A DNA stretch of 64,000 nt, taken from NCBI RefSeq assembly GCF_002127965.1, contig NZ_CP018787.1, positions 868,001 through 932,000 on the forward strand, in the 5' to 3' direction. The DNA is from Oxalobacter formigenes. Lineage in GTDB: Bacteria > Pseudomonadota > Gammaproteobacteria > Burkholderiales > Burkholderiaceae_D. The number at the start of each line of letters is the position of its first letter. Positions within the stretch are counted from its first letter, which is position 1. Under the pieces are notes generated by a model that was given only the letters and a program-made list of their open reading frames with translations, searched no databases and was not told where the DNA came from. Below, in pieces: positions 38,822-48,665 of this stretch. The position numbers and the translations under genes were made by a program.

Positions 38822-39355
38822 TTATTTTTCCGATATCCAGTGACCGGATTGCCCACCACTTTTTTCCTGCAGGTGAATGTCTGTCATCACCATGCCGCGG
38901 TCTACGGCTTTCAACATATCGTAAATGGTCAACAGGCCAACCTGAACAGCGGTCAGCGCTTCCATTTCCACTCCTGTTTTTCCCATCGTTTCGGCTTGTG
39001 CCCGACATGTGACGCAGGTGTTTTCTGTCGTGAAATCAACGGTCACTTTCGTCAATCCGACTGGATGGCAAAGTGGGATCAGCTCGCTCGTTTTTTTGGC
39101 GCCCATAATGGCGGCAATACGCGCAATGCCCAGCACGTCACCCTTGTCGGCTTGTCCGGCGAGGACAAGGGCCATTGTTTCCGGTTTCATGTGAATGGAA
39201 CCGCTTGCAATGGCGATGCGGTGCGTTTCCTTTTTTTCACCGACATCGACCATATGGGCTTTTCCCGAGACATCAAAATGTGTCAGCTGATTTTTATCGT
39301 CTTTTGAAGGAGGATTTTGTGGCATAAAGCGAATGAACGATTGTGCGTTTGACAT
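38822..39355 (-). CDS. moaC: Cyclic pyranopterin monophosphate synthase MoaC
   Basis: A molybdenum-cofactor biosynthesis enzyme converting the MoaA product to cPMP. The 177-residue sequence has the family motifs [51 protein letters not shown] and a catalytic-loop Asp/Lys region [18 protein letters not shown]. An ATG ten codons further in (MPQNPPSK) is also possible. A TATAAT ends 6 bases before the chosen ATG, so the mRNA may be leaderless. Divergent from the M48 peptidase gene. Confidence 0.94.
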   Translation of the reverse strand: MSNAQSFIRFMPQNPPSKDDKNQLTHFDVSGKAHMVDVGEKKETHRIAIASGSIHMKPETMALVLAGQADKGDVLGIARIAAIMGAKKTSELIPLCHPVGLTKVTVDFTTENTCVTCRAQAETMGKTGVEMEALTAVQVGLLTIYDMLKAVDRGMVMTDIHLQEKSGGQSGHWISEK

Positions 39356-39422
39356 GAAATGATTATAAAGTACCGGTATGATAGCACCGTGAACCGGTTT
39401 TAATTTATCACCTGACAATCTT

Positions 39423-40910
39423 ATGATTTTACATCTTCGACGTTTTGTGTTGCCTGTACTGGCTGTATTTTGCCTGCAGATTTCAACTGCCGGTGCACAG
39501 TCGGGGATTCCCAGTATGGGCGATACGGCTCGTGGCGAATTGACTCCGGTTGCGGAGTACAAGCTGGGCAGGGAAATCATGCAGCAGATCAAGGGCGATC
39601 CGGCCTATGTCAATGACCTTGTTTTAAGTGAATATCTTTCCAATCTGGGCAACCGCCTCGTGTCGGCCAATGCGGAGACACGAGGGGAACTGTCCAACGA
39701 TTTCACATTTTTTGCCATTCGTGACGGAACCCTGAATGCGTTTGCATTGCCGGGTGGCTTTATCGGTGTTCATACCGGCTTGCTGCTGGCAACCCAGAGT
39801 GAGTCCGAACTGGCATCTGTTTTGTCGCATGAAATCGGGCACGTTTCGCAGCGCCATATTGCCCGGATGATGGGACAGGCAAAGCAGGACATGCTGATTC
39901 CGATCGCATCCGTCGTTCTGGCGATTCTGGCTGCGCAGGCAAGTGCAGATGCAGCAGGAGCCGTTTTGATGGGCGGGCAGGGGTACGCTCTTCAAAAACA
40001 GATCAATTTTACGCGTGATGCGGAAAAAGAAGCGGATCGGGTCGGTTTCCAGATTTTGAAGGGGGCCGGTTTCGACACAACCGGCATGACGACCTTTTTC
40101 CAGAGAATGCAGACGGCAACGCGTACGTATAGCGATGCACCATCGCCTTATTTGAGGACTCACCCGTTGACTGCCGATCGTATCGCCGATATTGAGGCAC
40201 GTGTACGGCATGAGCCATACCGTCAGCATGCAGATGATATCGATTTCTATCTGGTTCGGGGCAATGCAAGAATCGATCAGGATGACAGTGAACCGGCATT
40301 GCACAATGCCGCGACTGTTTTTGAGGAACAGGTCAAAAGCGGGAGCCGTATACAGATGACGGCGGGAAATTATGGCCTGGCTTTGATTGCATTGCATCGC
40401 AAAAATCCGGCTGATGCAAAAGCCTATTTGCAACTGGCGAAGAAATCGGCTGGCAATGCAGCGGCAAAAAGCCTGGCCTTGAACAGTTTGTCGATTGAAA
40501 TTCTTCTTGAGTCAGGGCAGGCTGCTGAAGCGGCTCGCGAAGCGCGTGCCGCGATGAATCTTTTTCCATCTTCAAGAGCGATTGCACACCTTTATGCCAG
40601 CTCTCTTTATGCATCCAAACGCTATGACGAGGCGGCAAAATACCTGAGAAAACAGGCACAGTCTTACCGGGATGATCCCGATTTGCAAAGACAGCTGGCC
40701 AAAGTCTATGACGCTTTAGGCAAGAAAGCCCTGATGCATATGGCACTTGCCGAATCATACGGTCTGGTCGGCGCTTATCAGGCAGCGCTTGAACAGCTCA
40801 AGATGGCCAGGCAGTCTCCGGATGTGAATTTTTACGATCAGTCGATGATCGATGCCCGTGAGCGTGAATGGAAAAAGATTATCCGTGAAAGTCTGAAAGA
40901 AAAATCCTGA
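39423..40910 (+). CDS. BepA-like M48 metallopeptidase with TPR repeats
   Basis: A 495-residue periplasmic protease/chaperone. The signal peptide ends near STAGAQS. The zinc motif HEIGH is at 136-140 and the third ligand Glu is in EKEADRVGF (about 203). The C-terminal part (about 300-495) consists of TPR-like helices (for example [23 protein letters not shown]). BepA-type proteins assist LptD assembly or degrade misfolded outer-membrane proteins. Transcribed alone; ends at a bidirectional terminator. Confidence 0.93.
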   Translation: MILHLRRFVLPVLAVFCLQISTAGAQSGIPSMGDTARGELTPVAEYKLGREIMQQIKGDPAYVNDLVLSEYLSNLGNRLVSANAETRGELSNDFTFFAIRDGTLNAFALPGGFIGVHTGLLLATQSESELASVLSHEIGHVSQRHIARMMGQAKQDMLIPIASVVLAILAAQASADAAGAVLMGGQGYALQKQINFTRDAEKEADRVGFQILKGAGFDTTGMTTFFQRMQTATRTYSDAPSPYLRTHPLTADRIADIEARVRHEPYRQHADDIDFYLVRGNARIDQDDSEPALHNAATVFEEQVKSGSRIQMTAGNYGLALIALHRKNPADAKAYLQLAKKSAGNAAAKSLALNSLSIEILLESGQAAEAAREARAAMNLFPSSRAIAHLYASSLYASKRYDEAAKYLRKQAQSYRDDPDLQRQLAKVYDALGKKALMHMALAESYGLVGAYQAALEQLKMARQSPDVNFYDQSMIDAREREWKKIIRESLKEKS

Positions 40911-40933
40911 TGATGATCTTTCATCAGTCAATA

Positions 40934-40967
40934 AAAAAGCCCGTCAAATCAGATTGACGGGCTTTTT
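40934..40967. terminator. Bidirectional terminator between the M48 peptidase and rhlE genes
   Basis: The 14-bp stem AAAAAGCCCGTCAA / TTGACGGGCTTTTT has a six-base loop. Confidence 0.95.
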
Positions 40968-41007
40968 GCATTGGAACAGAGAATTCTTTTCCAATTGTTA
41001 TGGCAGT

Positions 41008-42405
41008 TTAGCGATGGCTTTCTGCCGCTCTGCGACCTTCGCCGCTTCTGCCTTGTCCACGACTGCGTCCCGCGCCGTCTTTTCTGGCGGCAGCCGGTTT
41101 GCCAAAACCGCGCTGGCTGAATTTAGGCGACGCGTTACGTTTGCTGCCGGGTTTCCATCCGGATGGCTTGCGTTTGGATGGTGCTGCCTTGAACGACAGT
41201 TTCGGCTCGAAGCCTTCGATCACGTTGACGGGGATCGATTGTTTGGTGAAGCGTTCAATCTTTCGGACGTTATTGTTATCGTTGTGGTTGACCAGCGAAA
41301 TGGCCAGGCCATGCCGTCCCGCACGGCCGGTACGGCCGATACGATGGACATAATCTTCCGGGAATTTCGGCAGGTCATAGTTGACTACGTGCGTGATGTT
41401 CGGGATATCGATGCCACGTGCCGCGACGTCCGTTGCAACGAGAATCTTGACCTGACCCCTGCGCAATTTCGTCAGGGTTCTGTTGCGTGCTCCCTGTGGC
41501 ATGTCGCCGTGGAGTGCCGCAGCGGAAAAACCGGCGATCGCCAGACGGTCGGCGACGATGTCGGCATCCCGTTTGGTTGCGGTAAAAACGAGTGCCTGAT
41601 CGAGTGAACGGTCGTGCAGCAAATGGTCGAGCAGACGGTTCTTGTGAGGCAGATCGTCGACGAAATGAATCATCTGATCGATGTTTTCATGGCGTGAGGC
41701 CACTGAATGGATATGAATCAATTCAGGGTCACGGGTGATTTTACGGGCCATGTTGCCGACAATACCGTCCAGTGTTGCCGAAAAGAGCATGGTCTGGCGC
41801 GTTTCGGGAGTGGCTGCAATGATGGTCTCGATATCGTCGATAAATCCCATATCCAGCATACGATCGGCTTCGTCGAGCACGAGAATTTCAAGCTGGTCGA
41901 AACGGATCTTGCCTGAATGCATATGATCGATCAGTCTGCCGGGGGTAGCGACCAGAATTTCCGGGTTTTTTGCCAGCAGTTGCATCTGCTTCGGATAAGG
42001 CATGCCTCCCAGAATGGCAACAGTACGGAAATGCTTGAGATACGCACTGTAATCTTCAGAGGATTGTACAATTTGCATGGCCAGTTCGCGGGTCGGCGTC
42101 AGAACGAGCATTTTAGGGTGAGCTGGTTCGTAACGGACTTTTTCGCCTTTTGCGCGGGCTGCCTGACGTTTCTGATTGAACGTTTTCTTGTCCGATTTTT
42201 CAAATGGTACGCTGGCAAAACGATGCAATGCTGGCAGCATGAAGGCAGCCGTTTTTCCGGAACCGGTTTGCGATGAAACCAGCAGATCTTTTCCTTCGAT
42301 ACCTGCAGGGATGGCTTTTTCCTGAACCGGGGTTGGCTTGTCGTAATGGATGTCGGCAAGCGCTTTCTGGATTAATGGATGTAATCCGAGTGCTTCAAAT
42401 GTCAT
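41008..42405 (-). CDS. rhlE: DEAD-box ATP-dependent RNA helicase, RhlE type
   Basis: A 465-residue RNA helicase. The Q motif is KPTPVQEKAIP (23-33), Walker A is SSQTGSGKTAAF (44-55), then LVLTPTRELAMQI, DEAD in VLDEADRMLDMGF, SAT in LFSATLDG, and the C-terminal RecA motifs ARGIDIPNITHVVNYD and YVHRIGRTGRAGRHG. The final 60 residues are Arg/Gly/Lys-rich, as in RhlE proteins that remodel ribosomes or the degradosome. A long leader with a strong stem-loop near its 5' end lies upstream. Confidence 0.95.
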   Translation of the reverse strand: MTFEALGLHPLIQKALADIHYDKPTPVQEKAIPAGIEGKDLLVSSQTGSGKTAAFMLPALHRFASVPFEKSDKKTFNQKRQAARAKGEKVRYEPAHPKMLVLTPTRELAMQIVQSSEDYSAYLKHFRTVAILGGMPYPKQMQLLAKNPEILVATPGRLIDHMHSGKIRFDQLEILVLDEADRMLDMGFIDDIETIIAATPETRQTMLFSATLDGIVGNMARKITRDPELIHIHSVASRHENIDQMIHFVDDLPHKNRLLDHLLHDRSLDQALVFTATKRDADIVADRLAIAGFSAAALHGDMPQGARNRTLTKLRRGQVKILVATDVAARGIDIPNITHVVNYDLPKFPEDYVHRIGRTGRAGRHGLAISLVNHNDNNNVRKIERFTKQSIPVNVIEGFEPKLSFKAAPSKRKPSGWKPGSKRNASPKFSQRGFGKPAAARKDGAGRSRGQGRSGEGRRAAESHR

Positions 42406-42605
42406 TTTTTTTACTCAAATAAAGGATGATTTTCCTTGTGGGAAAATATAAAAATGGCAGTACCTAGCACCAGGTTACGAAATAACTGAATGGAGAGATT
42501 TCGGCACAAAAGCTTTGCGCCAGAAATGTGTCAAGAAACACGGTAAGGCGGAAGGGCTTTAAAAAGCATGAATTATTATCATGCACAGGCTGGCAATGCC
42601 ATCGT

Positions 42606-42640
42606 CTGATTGCGCAGAAAATATGTTTTCGCGCAATCAG
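42606..42640 (-). promoter_or_regulatory. Stable stem-loop near the 5' end of the predicted rhlE leader
   Basis: The arms CTGATTGCGC (42606-42615) and GCGCAATCAG (42631-42640) pair perfectly, with an inner GAAAA/TTTTC stem. A TATAAT on the minus strand at 42643-42648 places the transcript start at about 42636. No T tract follows on either strand, so it is not a standard terminator. Confidence 0.5.
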
Positions 42641-42675
42641 CTATTATAGCATGTATTTCAGGGATGAGACCAGAT

Positions 42676-43479
42676 TTATTCTTTCTGGGCGACAACACCG
42701 TCGGTATTCAGTCCCATGACATGAGAGAAACCGCCGTCAACATAGGTGATTTCACCCGTGATGCCTGATGCCAGATCGGACAGAAGGAAAGCGGCTGCGT
42801 TGCCGATTTCTTCGATCGTGACGTTACGGCGCAGTGGTGCATTTTGTGCGACGAAATTCAACAGGATGTTGAAGTCGCGGATACCGCTGGCTGCAATGGT
42901 CTTGACCGGACCTGCCGAAATGGCATTGACGCGAACGCCGTGCTTGCCAAGGGATTCGGACATGTAACGGACACTGGCTTCCAGAGATGCCTTGGCCAGG
43001 CCCATTGTGTTGTAATAAGGGATGGCACGGTTGGCGCCCAGATAAGTTAAAGCCAAAGCGGAAGAACCCGGTCCCATCAGATGGCGGGCGGCCTTGACCA
43101 TGGCTGGATAACTGTAAGCGGAAATATCATGGGCAATTTTGAAATTTTCGCGGGACAGGCCATCGAAAAAATCACCTGCAATGGCTTCCCGGGGAGCGAA
43201 ACCGATGGAATGAACCAGTCCGTCAAGACGGCCCCATTCTTTTTCGATTTCTGCGAAAACGTGTTCGATCTGCTCGTCGCTGCCGACGTCGCATTCGTAA
43301 ATCATTTCACTGCCCATCTCTTTTGCAAACGAGGTGATGCGGTCTTTAAAACGTTCACCGACGTAGGTAAAGGCCAGTTCTGCTCCTTCGCGTTTACACG
43401 CTTCGGCAATCCCCAATGCAATGGAACGGTTCGATAACAGACCGGTGATAAGAATTTTTTTACCTTGCAAAAAAGCCAT
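42676..43479 (-). CDS. fabI: Enoyl-[acyl-carrier-protein] reductase (NADH) FabI
   Basis: Performs the last reduction of the type II fatty-acid elongation cycle. The 267-residue short-chain dehydrogenase has the FabI signature ITGLLSNRSIALGIAEA (about 10-26) and the catalytic Tyr-x6-Lys in YNTMGLAKASLEA (with an upstream YLGANRAIPYYN). DGGFSHVMG lies near the C terminus. The ATG is fixed by GGAG six bases upstream. Transcribed toward rhlE, 270 bases away. Confidence 0.97.
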   Translation of the reverse strand: MAFLQGKKILITGLLSNRSIALGIAEACKREGAELAFTYVGERFKDRITSFAKEMGSEMIYECDVGSDEQIEHVFAEIEKEWGRLDGLVHSIGFAPREAIAGDFFDGLSRENFKIAHDISAYSYPAMVKAARHLMGPGSSALALTYLGANRAIPYYNTMGLAKASLEASVRYMSESLGKHGVRVNAISAGPVKTIAASGIRDFNILLNFVAQNAPLRRNVTIEEIGNAAAFLLSDLASGITGEITYVDGGFSHVMGLNTDGVVAQKE

Positions 43480-43662
43480 GCATGACTCCAAAACTATATT
43501 GTGTTTGCCGTATGGTGTTACGGCTTTTTATTTAAAAAATCAGACGGATTGATGAATCGTATTCATCATTGTCCTTCTCTTCTGGCAAGATTGTAGTTCG
43601 TCAGAAAGAATGCGGCAACTTTTCCATTCGATTCAGCTTATTTTAAAGACCAAATGTGGTGT

Positions 43663-45324
43663 TTAGGCTTTCTTTTTTGAGGAAGACCGTTTTTTGGCTG
43701 TTGTTTTTTTCGCAGACGCCTGTGCTTTTACCGGTTTTGCCTGTTTTTTGGTGGAAACTGATTTGGCACTGCGGGCATTTCGTGATTTGACCAGTCCTTT
43801 TTTCGAGGATGTTCTTTCCTGTTTGTCCATGACGACTTTGACGCGGGAAGCACGCGAAGAGCCGCGGACGGCGCTGACGGTTCCTGCCCTGACGGCTTTA
43901 CCCGAGGCGGACCGGCTTGGGACGTGGACTTTTAAAATGGTTCCTTTTGGGATGCTGTCGCCTTTGATAGAGTTCCAGGACTTCAGCTGTGCAACACTGA
44001 CACGATAGCGTTTGGCAATGGAGGCGACGTTGGCTTTCTTTCTGACCGGTACGCTGACCAGTCGTGTAGCAGGCGCGTCCTGTTCCCATGCGATACGGGC
44101 GCTATTGACCAGTTCCGGAGCAATATCCTGATTGAATCCGGCTGTTTTCGGAACAAGAATGGCAGACCCGAATTTCAGGTTGGTGCGTGCCGGTATATTG
44201 TTTGCGTGGCGGATGATATCGGGGGATGTATTGAATTTTGCTGCGATATCTTCTACTTTTTCACGTGTGCCGGTAACCTGATACGCCGTCCAGGAAGACA
44301 GCGGGTGAGGCCATTTATCCAGGTTTTTCCTGAATTTTTCCGCGTTTTCTTTTGGCAGCAGAATCTTGACTTCATTGCCGCCGGCAATGACGTATGGACC
44401 GAACTGGGGATTCAATGCCCTGAAATCGTCCAGTGTCATTTCAGCCAGTTTGGCGGCTACTTTTACATCGATGTCACGGGTTTTGCCGATGGTGACGAAG
44501 TATGGCTGATTTTCGACGGCCGGAAGCTTGACGCCATACTGGTCGGCGTGTGCGATGATGTTTTTGACAGCCTGAAGTTTGGGAACGTAGTTGCGTGTTT
44601 CTGCCGGCATGTAGGCCGAGATACTGTTGAAGGTGATCGGTTTGCCTGCCCTTTCAGCCTTTTTGATGGCACGCATGACAGAACCTTCTCCCCAGTTGTA
44701 TGAGGCAAGTGCCAGCTGCCAGTCACCGAACATGTTGTACAGTCTCTGAAGATAAGTCAGTGCGGCATCGGTGGACTGAAGAATGTCGCGTCTTTCGTCA
44801 CGGAAGGCATTTTGTGCCAGATCGTAATGGCGGCCAGTGCTTGGAATGAACTGCCAGAGCCCTTCAGCCTTGGCGATGGAACGGGCGTGCGGGTTGTAGG
44901 CGGATTCAATGAACGGCAAGAGGGCCAGTTCCGTCGGCATGCCACGTTTTTCCAGTTCCTGGACGATATGGAAAAGGTATTTGGAACCGCGTTTTGTCGT
45001 TCTCGCAAAATATTCCGGTTTTTTCAGATAATAGTTTTCATGATTCTGGACCAGCGGGTTGGAGAGGTCCGGGATGGCGAAGCCGTGACGGATGCGTCCC
45101 CATACGTCGACTTCGTTGATCGACAGGATTTCAGTCAGGGGATCGTCATCGTTGAACTGACTTAAAGGATCGATTTCGGCAGCGGTCTGGAATGCCGCAA
45201 GCTGGGCATCTTTACTGTATTTCGGGAGACTGATGTCGCGTGCTTCTACCAGGGCTGGTGCGACAACAGTAAAACATCCGGCCAGAGCCAGTACCAGAAA
45301 TTTAAGTCGTTTTTTAGGCGTCAT
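43663..45324 (-). CDS. mltD: Membrane-bound lytic transglycosylase D with a long basic tail
   Basis: A 553-residue peptidoglycan lytic transglycosylase. A signal-like segment (1-28, with Cys17 that could be lipidated) precedes an SLT domain (about 120-240) with catalytic Glu140 in LALLPFIESAYNPHA and GLWQFIPSTGRHYDL. Two LysM domains follow (about 350-395 and 425-472). The last 75 or so residues are a repetitive Lys/Ser/Ala/Arg tail reminiscent of histone H1, which is not a standard MltD feature and may bind anionic wall polymers. Monocistronic. Confidence 0.93.
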   Translation of the reverse strand: MTPKKRLKFLVLALAGCFTVVAPALVEARDISLPKYSKDAQLAAFQTAAEIDPLSQFNDDDPLTEILSINEVDVWGRIRHGFAIPDLSNPLVQNHENYYLKKPEYFARTTKRGSKYLFHIVQELEKRGMPTELALLPFIESAYNPHARSIAKAEGLWQFIPSTGRHYDLAQNAFRDERRDILQSTDAALTYLQRLYNMFGDWQLALASYNWGEGSVMRAIKKAERAGKPITFNSISAYMPAETRNYVPKLQAVKNIIAHADQYGVKLPAVENQPYFVTIGKTRDIDVKVAAKLAEMTLDDFRALNPQFGPYVIAGGNEVKILLPKENAEKFRKNLDKWPHPLSSWTAYQVTGTREKVEDIAAKFNTSPDIIRHANNIPARTNLKFGSAILVPKTAGFNQDIAPELVNSARIAWEQDAPATRLVSVPVRKKANVASIAKRYRVSVAQLKSWNSIKGDSIPKGTILKVHVPSRSASGKAVRAGTVSAVRGSSRASRVKVVMDKQERTSSKKGLVKSRNARSAKSVSTKKQAKPVKAQASAKKTTAKKRSSSKKKA

Positions 45325-45454
45325 ATTTTCAGTCAGTTAGTGTCGAAAACGGCATCGGCAGTGTAAGCAGGATGCCCGCTTCCGTCAAGAAAATTTACAA
45401 AAAAACCTGTGTTTGAATTATCGTGTTAACTGGTTGATATTCAAGCTGTTTTTA

Positions 45455-46132
45455 TTATTGAAAGGCGAGTGTTTTCACTCCGTCGGAGCAACCCATCAGA
45501 CACAGGTTTGCACCAGTGCGGGCGAAGAGTCCGACAGTAACGACTCCGACAATATTGTTGATTTTTTCTTCCAGATTTGCCGGGTCTTTTATCTGGAGAC
45601 CCGATACATCCAGAATGACATTTCCGTTATCGGTTACAAATGGTTTGCCTTCTTTCATGCGCAATACCGGTTTGCCCCCGAATACGGCGAGTTTTCTGGC
45701 GATCAGTTGTGATGCCATTGGAATGACTTCGACAGGCAGGGGAAATTTTCCCAGTATATCGACCAGTTTCGATTCATCGGCAATACAAATGAATTTTTCG
45801 GAAGCCGATGCGATGATTTTTTCGCGTGTCAATGCACCGCCGCCCCCTTTGATCATGGCCCCTTTGGCTGTGATTTCGTCTGCGCCATCGATATAGACAG
45901 GGAGTGGTTCCGTGATGTCGTTCAAATCGAATACTTTAATGCCGTGTGAGGCGAGACGGTCAGCTGTTGCCCTGGAGGAGGCAACCGCTCCGACGATGCG
46001 ATTTTTGATTCTGGCCAGTTCATCGATAAAAAAATTGGCGGTGGAACCTGTTCCAACGCCGATAATCTTTCCTTCCGGAATGTATTGTATAGCCGCGCGC
46101 GCGACAGAAAGCTTCAGATCGTCTTGTGACAT
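45455..46132 (-). CDS. rpiA: Ribose-5-phosphate isomerase A
   Basis: Interconverts ribose 5-phosphate and ribulose 5-phosphate. The 225-residue protein has the phosphate-binding motif [13 protein letters not shown] (about 25-37), YIDGADEI with the catalytic-site Asp pair, [12 protein letters not shown] and the late [15 protein letters not shown]. Length is normal. The ATG has no strong ribosome site. The 130-base gap to mltD and the 211-base gap to the antiporter gene contain nothing further that I can name. Confidence 0.96.
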   Translation of the reverse strand: MSQDDLKLSVARAAIQYIPEGKIIGVGTGSTANFFIDELARIKNRIVGAVASSRATADRLASHGIKVFDLNDITEPLPVYIDGADEITAKGAMIKGGGGALTREKIIASASEKFICIADESKLVDILGKFPLPVEVIPMASQLIARKLAVFGGKPVLRMKEGKPFVTDNGNVILDVSGLQIKDPANLEEKINNIVGVVTVGLFARTGANLCLMGCSDGVKTLAFQ

Positions 46133-46343
46133 GATTTATCGGTAAATGAACTGTTTGAAATGGGATGCCTGAACAAAAAACAGCATTTTATCCGTTTTTA
46201 ACGAAAGATCGAGTCAGTTTAGCCCGTAAGAGGCCGTTGAGTCAATTTTTCTTTTCCTCAATAAAGCGTCTTCTTGCGCCTGCTCAAGGTTCTATTCGCT
46301 GCAAAACGGCTTGAAAAGGTGTGACAGGGGTCAGATGTCCCGC

Positions 46344-48137
46344 TCATTCATCTGTTTCATTCTTTTCATGCTGGTCGCGGTCTTCATGATCGAGCGTTTC
46401 GTAAAGTGCGATTTGCAGGCGGGAATGAATACGAACGAACCAGCTCCTGAGCAGAAAAACGATGGCAACGATGGATAAAATAACCAGTATCAACGCTTCC
46501 CGTTTTGGCAGAATACCCGCGGATAGAGCGGACAAGAGCAACATGGTGACTGTCAGAAAAAGCAACGGGAGAGTTTCACTGATGATACGGCGAACCTGTT
46601 GCGTATGTCGTCCAGTAATGCTTTCACGGACACTCATTTCAGCCAGCATCATGGAGAGTGCCTTGAATTTCCTGAAAGCGGCTATCAAAAACGGCAATGA
46701 AATGACCAGTGTCGTTCCCCAGATAAGGGATTTGCGCCAGTCGATATCACCGATCCAGTGGGAAAGGAAACTGCTTTGAAGATTGACCGCCAGATAGGTG
46801 CTGCATAAAAATATGGCGATGACAATGGCCATATTGATGCCAATCTGGGTCAGAATGCGCTTGATCATGTTCCAGATGACAGCGTTTGTCCCTTGAGGAT
46901 GAAGATGGTTGAGCCATTCTCCATATAAACCGGCAATACGGGCTACCGGTTGTGGAATCATTTTGCCTATTTGGCGAGCAACCGGGTCTGCTGCCCTGAT
47001 CAGGTAAGGCGTCGTCAGCGTTGTAATGGCAGAAACGGCTACGGCGATAGGATACAAAAAGTCGCTCGTCACTTTATATGACATGCCCAAGGCAGCGATG
47101 ATGAACGAGAATTCACCGATCTGGGAAAGTCCCATACCAACTTTCAGTGATGTGCGACCGTCGTTTCCGGCAATTAACGCGCCGATGGTACAACTTGTGA
47201 CCTTTCCGAGAATGACGGCTCCGGCGATGATCAGGATCGGAATGGCATATTCAATCATGATTTTCGGGTCTAACAGCAAGCCGACTGCGACGAAAAAGAT
47301 GGCTGAAAACATGTCGCGGACGGGTTCAATCAATTTTTCTATCCAGTGAAGTTCCTTGGCCTCGGCTATGATGGCACCGATAATGAATGCACCCAGTACC
47401 ATGCTGTATTCGAGTTTCACGACCAGAAGGCAAAATCCGAAGCAAAGCCCCAGTACCGTGACCAGCATCATTTCATTGCTACGGAATCGGGCGACGTAAG
47501 CAAGAAGTCGGGGGACCAGAAGGATACCGACCAGCAAGGCGACAATCATGAAAAGCGACAATTTGGAAATCGTGAAGAAAACGTCGCTTCCGCTGACGCT
47601 GCCGGAGATGGCTACGCCGGAGAGCAGGGCGATCAGGCCAATGCCCAGAATGTCCTCGACGATCAGGACACCGAATATCAACTGGGCAAAGCGCTCATGT
47701 TTCATTTTCAGGTCATTCAAGGCCTTGACGATAATGGTTGTCGACGAGATGGCGAGAATGGCTCCGAGAAAGAGGGCGTCAAGGTTATTGTTCCAGCCAA
47801 GCCAGAGGCCGATCTGGTAGCCGAGCCAGATCATGACGACGATTTCAAGTACTGCTGCGATCAGGGCGGTTGCGCCAACCTTTAACAGTTTTCGTATGGA
47901 AAATTCGAGCCCAAGGGAAAACATCAGGAAAATGACGCCCAGTTCTGCAAGAACCTTGATGGTATGTTCATCCCTGATCAGTTCAAACGGAGGCGTATGC
48001 GGGCCGATCAGTATGCCTGCGACGATGTAGCCCAAAACGACAGGTTGTTTCAAACGGTGAAAGATAATCGTGACGAAACCTGCCACGATCATGATGACGG
48101 CAAGGTCGGAAATAAAGGTGATAACGCTGTCGTGCAT
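46344..48137 (-). CDS. CPA2-family cation:proton antiporter (KefB-like core, no RCK domain)
   Basis: A 597-residue membrane protein. The first 12 or so helices form the CPA2 exchanger core (GYIVAGILIGPHTPPF, FLMFSLGLEFSIRKL, AISSTTIIVKALND, FGVLIVEDILGIGLIALL, GMGLSQIGEFSFIIAALG). The region from about 440 onward holds further helices (about 440-460, 480-500, 530-570) and a short acidic tail rather than the nucleotide-binding RCK/TrkA-N domain that gates KefB and KefC. Probably a potassium or sodium/proton antiporter; direction and ion are unknown. Confidence 0.88.
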   Translation of the reverse strand: MHDSVITFISDLAVIMIVAGFVTIIFHRLKQPVVLGYIVAGILIGPHTPPFELIRDEHTIKVLAELGVIFLMFSLGLEFSIRKLLKVGATALIAAVLEIVVMIWLGYQIGLWLGWNNNLDALFLGAILAISSTTIIVKALNDLKMKHERFAQLIFGVLIVEDILGIGLIALLSGVAISGSVSGSDVFFTISKLSLFMIVALLVGILLVPRLLAYVARFRSNEMMLVTVLGLCFGFCLLVVKLEYSMVLGAFIIGAIIAEAKELHWIEKLIEPVRDMFSAIFFVAVGLLLDPKIMIEYAIPILIIAGAVILGKVTSCTIGALIAGNDGRTSLKVGMGLSQIGEFSFIIAALGMSYKVTSDFLYPIAVAVSAITTLTTPYLIRAADPVARQIGKMIPQPVARIAGLYGEWLNHLHPQGTNAVIWNMIKRILTQIGINMAIVIAIFLCSTYLAVNLQSSFLSHWIGDIDWRKSLIWGTTLVISLPFLIAAFRKFKALSMMLAEMSVRESITGRHTQQVRRIISETLPLLFLTVTMLLLSALSAGILPKREALILVILSIVAIVFLLRSWFVRIHSRLQIALYETLDHEDRDQHEKNETDE

Positions 48138-48640
48138 ATTCAGTTCTGGTTGTCAGGCGTCGGATAAAAATCATCGTGCCAGTGATCGATGAAGATATGT
48201 TTTTTATTATCGGCTTGCTGCAGAGTTAAACTTTGCCGGATTTCAAGAAAATGGCACTTGAATGTGACAATTTTATTAAATTCTTCGCTGCATCACTTGA
48301 TCTGCTTGTTATAGATAAGTGTTCTGTTAGCCTAGAGGCTCTAACAGTAACACAGCTGGGGTTTTTTAGGCAGGGAGCAGGTAAGATTTACAGCCCGGTT
48401 TCACATAATTTCATGTCTCTGGACAATGAAATGCATTTCAGAGCGAAAAAAATAATGTCTTCAGGAAAAATCTGACAGAAAAGAGTACCAAAATCATGTT
48501 GGCCGGTTTTGTATTGTGAATTCTGTCCGGGTATGTTGATCGCGGAACGAACAACAGAGAAAAGATCCGTAGTAAAAAGACTTGTCTGATTCATTTTTAC
48601 TTTGCGGTTTTGACAGTTGGATGGACCGGTTTCTGTAAAT
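48138..48640. other. Gene-free stretch between the antiporter and the lipoprotein gene
   Basis: About 500 bases with no supported gene. A stem-loop (CTGTTAG 48324-48330 / CTAACAG 48341-48347) lies 15 bases before a T6 run. A 74-codon plus-strand frame from 48251 has no convincing ribosome site or similarity. The antiporter promoter must be here. Confidence 0.5.
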
Positions 48641-48664
48641 AAAAAGGCCCGTAAGGGCCTTTTT
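48641..48664 (-). terminator. Terminator of the lipoprotein gene
   Basis: The stem AAAAAGGCCC / GGGCCTTTTT with loop GTAA lies directly after the stop codon on the minus strand; it can work in both directions. Confidence 0.93.
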
Positions 48665-48665
48665 A

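Noticed and set aside
48251-48475. 74-codon frame in the gap before the lipoprotein gene
   Set aside because: No good ribosome site, no similarity recognised and ordinary length for chance in this composition.
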